A DNA stretch of 64,000 nt from Phytophthora quininea (Eukaryota; Oomycota; Peronosporomycetes; Peronosporales; Peronosporaceae), in assembly GCA_011947345.1 (NCBI GenBank), contig JAAVTG010001003.1:1612001-1676000 (forward strand). Direction: 5' to 3'. A model generated the notes under the pieces. The model was not told where the DNA came from and did no database searches. It saw only the letters and a list, made by a program, of their open reading frames with translations. Shown one piece after another: positions 56,703-64,000 of this stretch. The number at the start of each line of letters is the position of its first letter. The first letter of the stretch is position 1. The position numbers and the translations under genes are program-made.

Positions 56703-58566
56703 ATGATGAACGGCAACGTGCTCGAGCCCACCAACTCGCTGGTGGGCCCCATGCTCACGGATCTCTACCAGATCACCATGTATGTTGTTTACGCTTTACT
56801 CGTTGTATCCCACTTCCTAATATGAACCGATATCAGGGTCTACGCGTACTGGAAGGTGGGGCGCCACAACGACCACGCCGTGTTCGACCTCTTCTTCCGC
56901 AAGAACCCCTTCCACGGAGAGTACACGGTCTTCGCCGGGCTGGAGGAGGCGCTGGCGATGGTCAACACGTTCAAGTTCACGGCCAGCGACATTGCCTACC
57001 TGCGCGAGGTGTTGCCTCATGCCGAGGACGGGTTCTTCGAGTGGCTGGCGACGCTGGACTGCTCCAGCATCAAGGTCTACGCTGTCAAGGTACATAGCTA
57101 CATGCTGAGCTCTCATTCGTCTTGATCCGAGCTCTGGAAGCTGAAAAGTTACCTGTTGTTCACAGGAAGGATCTATTGTGTTCCCGCGGATCCCGCTCGT
57201 GCGGATCGAGGGCAGTCTGGCCGTCGGGCAGCTACTGGAGACGCCGCTGCTCAATCTACTGAACTTTGCCAGTCTCATCACCACCAACGCCACTCGGTTC
57301 AAGAAGGCGGCCGGTGCAGACAAGAAGCTCCTGGAGTTCGGTCTGCGACGTGCGCAAGGGCCGGATGGAGGACTCAGTGCCTCGAGATACTCGTACATGG
57401 CTGGCTTTGCAGGCACCAGCAACGTACTGGCTGGTAAACTGCACAAGATCCCGATTATGGGCACCCACGCTCATGCATTCGTGCAAGCGCACACGTCGCT
57501 GGACGATGTCAAGGTGACGAGTCTGGACGGCAAGAACTTCTTGGACGTCGTCATCAAGTACCGTCGGGAGTTGGGACACACACAGACCAACGATGTACGT
57601 TTGTTCACATTGTTAATATTTGTTGCATGCAGTTGACAGTCTTTTGTTTTGCAGGGGAGTTGGCGGCTTTCATTGCATACGCAGTTGCCTTTCCGGATGC
57701 GTTCCTTGCGCTGGTGGACACGTACGATACGCTTTCGGTACGTGGAGGATTTGTTGACGCTTTGGATGTGTTGCAGTCATGGCTGACTAAAAGATTTGCT
57801 TTTGCTGTAGTCGGGTGTGCCGAATTTCATTTGCGTGGCGCTCGCTCTGCACGAGTTAGGCCACCACCCCGTCGGTGTCCGTCTCGACAGTGGCGATCTG
57901 TCGTATCTGTCTAAGCGATGCCGTGCGGCGTTCGTTGCTGCGGGTGAGTGCTACGGCATCGACTACTTCAAGGAGCTCAACATCACTGCCAGTAACGATA
58001 TCAACGAGCCGGTGCTCAACTCCCTGAACGAGCAGCGCCACGAGATCAATTCGTACGGCATTGGCACGCATCTCGTGACGTGTCAAGCACAGCCTGCGCT
58101 CGGTATGGTGTACAAGTTGGTGGAGATCAATGGCGAGCCTCGTATCAAACTGTCCCAAGATGTGAGCAAGGTGACGATCCCTGGTCGGAAGGAAGCATTC
58201 CGTTTGATCGGTGCCAACGGTAAGCCACTACTGGATCTGATGACCGGTTGCAGTGAGAAGGAGCCGCAAGTCGGCCAGAAAATGTTGTGCCGTAACCCGT
58301 TCGACGAGCTCCGTCGCGCGTACGTGACCCCGTCGGAGGTGATCCCGCTGCACCATTTGTTCTGGGATGGCACGAACGGCCTGGTGGGCGAGATGCCGAC
58401 GCTGGAAGAGCGACGTCAGTACGTGACGGAGCAGTTTGAGCTGATCCGCGAAGATGTGGTGCGCTCGTTGAACCCGACGCCGTACAAGGTCTCGGTGTCG
58501 AACGAACTGTACGACTTTATCCACGAGCTGTGGATGAAGGAGTACCCCGTGGCGGAGCTGGATTAA
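56703..58566 (+). CDS. NAPRT: Nicotinate phosphoribosyltransferase
   Basis: Five exons: 56703-56779, 56837-57089, 57166-57594, 57655-57737, 57811-58566, giving 532 residues. It makes nicotinate mononucleotide from nicotinic acid and PRPP, the first step of the Preiss-Handler NAD salvage route, in the cytosol. Landmarks: MLTDLYQITMVYAYWK at the N-terminus, NFASLITTNATRFK, EFGLRRAQGPDGG, YMAGFAGTSNVLAGKL, IPIMGTHAHAFV (active-site His region), ALVDTYDTL, GVRLDSGDLSYLSK, SNDINEPVLNSL, GIGTHLVTCQAQPALGMVYKLVE. Exon 4 is 83 bp and lacks one G in the GGGG run that spans the splice site (57654-57657); with it, every exon is in frame. Start context GCCACCATG is strong. Confidence 0.95.
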
Positions 58567-58655
58567 ACTGGACAGGTGTCCTGCACACATCGATGAGCTT
58601 TGTTCCCGAGTAGTATGTGGCTCAAAAGTAGTTTTGATTTTGCATGAACGTCACT

Positions 58656-59152
58656 TTAGTTGGTTTTCTTGTTCTTGAGCTGTTGTCGGTACTCGGCTCG
58701 CTTGACGATCACCACCATATCCACCATACTCTTCATGCTCAGCATCTAGTAGCACAATGTTACAGTCTGGTACATGAAGAAGGTCAACTAAGGTAAAGCA
58801 ACCGTACCAGTTGGAAGAACCCTGCCAGTAACAACGGCCCCGCGTAGAAGATCCCCATGAACACTCCTTGCTCGTCAAAGTACCTCTGAGTAGCAAAACT
58901 CTGCCAGTTGTCTCGACCCCATTTATTGAGCGGCTCCGTGAGCACCACCAGCAGGATGATGGTCAGGAAGAGACCGAACTGCGTCACCAGGCGTTTGCGA
59001 GTGAGGAAGAGCGCGACGAACAGCACCACGTGGAAGGACAGCAGCCCCACGATGAGCGGCTCGCTCCAGTCCACGGCCTCGTACCACTTCATCATGAAGC
59101 GACTGTACTTGGTGCGCAGGTCGCGCTCCATTTGCGACGCCATGTGCTCCAT
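58656..59152 (-). CDS. TMEM18: TMEM18-like nuclear-envelope membrane protein
   Basis: Two exons (59152-58808, 58745-58656) give 144 residues, close to the ~140 of animal TMEM18. Features: amphipathic N-terminus with WYEAVDWSEPLIVGLLSFH, three hydrophobic segments (VVLFVALFL, FGLFLTIILLVVL, FMGIFYAGPLLLAGFFQL), the conserved NKWGRDNWQSFATQRYFDEQGVF between the second and third, and a basic tail (KRAEYRQQLKNKKTN) resembling the family's nuclear-localising end. It is tail-to-tail with NAPRT, with 89 bp between stops. Molecular function in oomycetes is unknown. Confidence 0.9.
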
Positions 59153-59307
59153 CTTGCTGCAAGATCAGTGATGGTAAAGAATGTATTGCATTTTGCAATA
59201 CTATTGATATTGCACGTTGTGGGGTATTGCAATTAAATGCGTGTTCACTTGAAAATTCAGAGGAAACAAGCGTCGAGTTCGAATTGAGGGAACGTTGGAT
59301 ACCCTCG

Positions 59308-59375
59308 TTGAAAACTTGTGGGAAGAGGCCTCGCGTTTTCTTCTTTTGTCCCCGGGTGCGTGCGAATGTTCGTGC
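59308..59375 (+). repeat. Inverted partial copy of sequence at 59.61-59.68 kb
   Basis: TTGAAAACTTGTGGGAAG...GGCCTCG and the following ~40 bp match, with changes, the minus-strand sequence at about 59676-59610. Both encode SLKTCGK-x-PR-(V/L)-F...CPR in their own frames, so a coding fragment seems to have been duplicated in inverted orientation. Confidence 0.5.
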
Positions 59376-59469
59376 TCTGGCGAACTACTGTTTGTTGGGA
59401 GCTGGAGTTTCGTCCCGTTGGTTGCTCTAGTTCATGCTTCCAAGTGATCTATAGCTGACCTCGCAAGAA

Positions 59470-59817
59470 TCACGCTTTTGGCCTAGACTTCTTCTTCATA
59501 TAGGCTTGATACAAGCAGAAGGCTATGGCGAAAAGCTTGAGATAAGCAATTCCTGTAAAGCACATCACATTAGTTTCGCTAACAGAAATTGGCAAAATGC
59601 ACAGCTTCTCCTCAGCTCGCACGCAGCGAGGACAGTAGAAAAGTCGAGGCCCCTTCCCACAAGTTTTTAAGGATAACACCAAGTCGCCACTAACCGTCCC
59701 GTTGGCGACGATACTCCCCATTTCTTCGTTAGTGTCCAATTTGTCACCGGCAGCGCAAGTCTCCTCGTCCGCATCTACATTCAAGCACCCACAAGAAACG
59801 ATGAAGTCGGCTGCCAT
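59470..59817 (-). CDS. Possible small Cys-rich protein, antisense overlap with secreted protein gene
   Basis: An ATG at 59817 opens a 115-codon minus frame: MAADFIVSCGCLNVDADEE, ETCAAGDKLDTNEEMGS, SLKTCGKGPRLFYCPRC, EKLCILPISVSETN, and a hydrophobic segment (GIAYLKLFAIAFCLYQAY) with a basic end. Cysteines are frequent and a C-x2-C pair is present. The inverted relic at 59308-59375 preserves part of the same protein, which supports real coding. It overlaps the start of the secreted-protein gene head-to-head by 17 bp, which makes the start doubtful. No family recognised. Confidence 0.35.
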   Translation of the reverse strand: MAADFIVSCGCLNVDADEETCAAGDKLDTNEEMGSIVANGTVSGDLVLSLKTCGKGPRLFYCPRCVRAEEKLCILPISVSETNVMCFTGIAYLKLFAIAFCLYQAYMKKKSRPKA

Positions 59818-60211
59818 TTTCTCGATCCTGTTCGTGGTGCTGATGTCGCTGGTTGCAGCTGCCGACCCCGCGCTGCGTACCGAGGCGGCCACCAACAACG
59901 ACGCCGTGTACCACACGGCTGAGACCCTCAAGACAATGCTGGCGAGCAACCCGGAGACCAAGAACCAGTACGCCAGCGTGTCGACGGAAGACCTCTTTGG
60001 GTTCCTCAGGGGCGCACTCTCGGCCGCGCCGTCGTTGATCTCGGGCGTGTCCAACATCGTCTCGTCGGCGGCCAGCGGCGACACGAGCGGCATCGCTCGC
60101 AACGTGTTGGGCTTGGTGGGCAACGTCGTGCCGGCTTTGGCTGGAGCCATCCCTGGTGCCGGTGCTGCGGCTCCTATGCTTGGAGGAGGCGAGGCCCCAA
60201 CGTCCAGTTAA
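59801..60211 (+). CDS. Small secreted protein, unknown function
   Basis: A 136-residue intact frame from ATG 59801 (AACGATGAAG context). A clear signal peptide (MKSAAIFSILFVVLMSLVAA, cleavage about residue 21) precedes a short acidic/polar region with TAETLKTMLASNPETKNQYA. An Ala/Gly/Val/Ser-rich C-terminal half of amphipathic helices follows (FLRGALSAAPSLISGVSNIV, NVLGLVGNVVPALAGAIPG). It has no RxLR-dEER, no LFLAK and no cysteines after the signal. It could be an apoplastic or wall protein, or an effector candidate; the sequence alone does not say. Confidence 0.75.
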   Translation: MKSAAIFSILFVVLMSLVAAADPALRTEAATNNDAVYHTAETLKTMLASNPETKNQYASVSTEDLFGFLRGALSAAPSLISGVSNIVSSAASGDTSGIARNVLGLVGNVVPALAGAIPGAGAAAPMLGGGEAPTSS

Positions 60212-60498
60212 GACCGTCAGTTGTGATGGCAAGGGCACGTACCTGGCTGCGAGGGTATTTGGTCCCGTGCATTTCGTGTCGTTTTTCCAGTCCACCGAGC
60301 AAGTTTGTGAGCAGCATCTTCGGATGAGGTAGGACAAGTCGATGTTTCCCCATTTAATTCTAACAAGCGCATTCGTTTGCCCTTGATGTATCTTCCGGAT
60401 TGTTACAACATCGTATCCATACCTGGTGCATCAAAAGATAGCGAAAAAACCTACTCAGATGAACGATCACGTGGGAGTGTATTCTTACCAGCCAGCAC
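60212..60498. other. Convergent 3' flanks
   Basis: This is the region between the stop codons of the secreted protein (plus) and BET3 (minus). No further gene is seen. Confidence 0.4.
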
Positions 60499-61277
60499 TT
60501 AGTCCTCCTTGTACTCGTCACCCATCGCCTCTTCAATCATGCCCTTCAGTTCGAGGCTGCATCAACAACACACAACGTTGGCAAGACTTGACAAAAAGCA
60601 ATTAACCTAACAGCCACATTCCACCGACCGAATCTCCGAAACCTCGTCCCCTTGCAGCACGTCCTTGACGAATTGAGCCTCCACACGCATCTGCACCATC
60701 TCCAGAGCTCCTCGCAGCACTCCACACAGCACATTTGAGTACCACAAGACTCCGTAGGCACTCGGTGGCAGCTCCACAAACTCTGCAAGGAACAAAAGAA
60801 GGTAAGCCAACACGCCCTCATATCCGAAGTAACAAGGGTTAACCTTACCCGTCAGTGGGTTATCGTAGATGAGTAGACTGCAGGCGTTGCCCTCTGCGTT
60901 CCACTGCGAGGCCTCCACGTTGATGCCCAGGAACATCTTGAACGCCACTTTGGCCACCACCTCGGCCGTCTCCTTGAAGTCCTGACAGTTAGACACGCCC
61001 GACTTGGCCAGGAACTCGTCCACGAGCCGCACGCCGATGTTGTAGCCCCTTGTTACAAGCACCAACCTCGGTTATACGGGCATTCTGTATCCTACCCCTT
61101 CATTTGTTACACTTACATGGTGTCGAGCTGCTGGTTGACCACCTTGAGGTCCTCGAAGTCCTTGATCAGCTGTGTCACCAGCGAGCCGTACGTCAGCGCG
61201 AACAGCTCGCCGTTCACCTTGGGCATCTTGCTCCACGCGGCGTCGCCGAGCCGCTGGTGCGGCCTTGGAGTCGCCAT
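60499..61277 (-). CDS. BET3: TRAPP complex subunit BET3/TRAPPC3
   Basis: Four exons: 61277-61117, 61048-60849, 60782-60629, 60556-60499, giving 190 residues in frame. BET3 is a core subunit of the TRAPP tethering complexes (Rab1/Ypt1 exchange factors) at the Golgi. Family landmarks: ELFALTYGSLVTQLIKDFED, NQQLDTMGYNIGVRLVDEFLAKS, EVVAKVAFKMFLGI, CSLLIYDNPLTEFVELPP, LWYSNVLCGVLRGALEMVQM, EAQFVKDVLQGDEVSEIR. The GYNIG segment leads the palmitoyl-binding pocket region; the conserved Cys of yeast and human BET3 (in SNYTCG-type sequences) is not evident here. All introns are short GT-AG (61-76 nt). Confidence 0.92.
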
Positions 61278-61409
61278 CTTTCTTTCTGTTACTGGTACTT
61301 AGCTCCAATGATTGTTACATTTAGTGACATGGCTACAGCAACAACAAAAAACATGTTGAAGGCAACGTTGTTACAGCTCTAGAACCTGTTGACACAGCTC
61401 GAACTACAC

Positions 61410-64000
<2,591 letters not shown>

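Noticed and set aside
59801..60211. RxLR effector assignment for the small secreted protein
   Set aside because: A signal peptide is present but there is no RxLR or dEER motif in the first ~60 mature residues (ALRTEA is not RxLR).

Overview
This window is nuclear DNA of an oomycete, most likely Phytophthora or a close relative in the Peronosporales. The evidence is GC-rich genes with short introns (about 40-90 nt, GT-AG), a Crinkler (CRN) effector relic with an LFLAK-type motif, oomycete-style ZSWIM, hAT, MULE, copia and gypsy remnants, and compact housekeeping genes, often less than 500 bp apart.

Layout. 1-6.4 kb is a graveyard of nested transposons (copia gag, hAT, ZSWIM fragment, gypsy integrase split by a MULE). 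6.5-19 kb is genic: a leucine-rich-repeat-like protein, a Bfr1-type coiled-coil protein, a TBC RabGAP, N-acetyltransferase 9, and a WD40 protein with an EF-hand-like loop. 19-35 kb holds six same-strand paralogues of a secreted or membrane-anchored lipase-like alpha/beta-hydrolase family, with inserted elements between them: a ~535-bp MITE-like element and a ZSWIM/Ulp1 element that itself carries an intact non-autonomous hAT. 35-37.9 kb has no gene I recognise. 37.9-53.2 kb is genic again: a Cys/His-repeat transcription-factor-like protein, a TEY MAP kinase, a DIX-domain protein, an uncharacterised broken gene, the PP1 regulator SDS22, a membrane protein, a WNK kinase, and a large basic protein with a PP1-docking-like motif. 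53.3-56.5 kb is a CRN pseudogene plus a retroelement scrap. 56.7-64 kb has nicotinate phosphoribosyltransferase, TMEM18, a small secreted protein, the TRAPP subunit BET3, and the WD40/BEACH end of a FAN/NSMAF-like protein that runs off the window.

The single-copy genes are ordinary cell biology: signalling (MAPK, WNK, DIX, SDS22/PP1), membrane traffic (TBC, BET3, BEACH), and NAD salvage (NAPRT). The hydrolase array, the CRN relic and the small secreted protein are the accessory, secretome-like part.

One caution affects many models. Otherwise intact conserved genes are repeatedly broken by a single missing base, nearly always in a homopolymer of about four (C, A, T or G). Restoring one base returns exact codon multiples in the MAPK, SDS22 and NAPRT exons. 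This looks more like assembly error than mass pseudogenisation, so I call these 'CDS' and state the break. The hydrolase copies A, B and F and the CRN are less certain. Exon boundaries were read by eye from GT/AG and frame.
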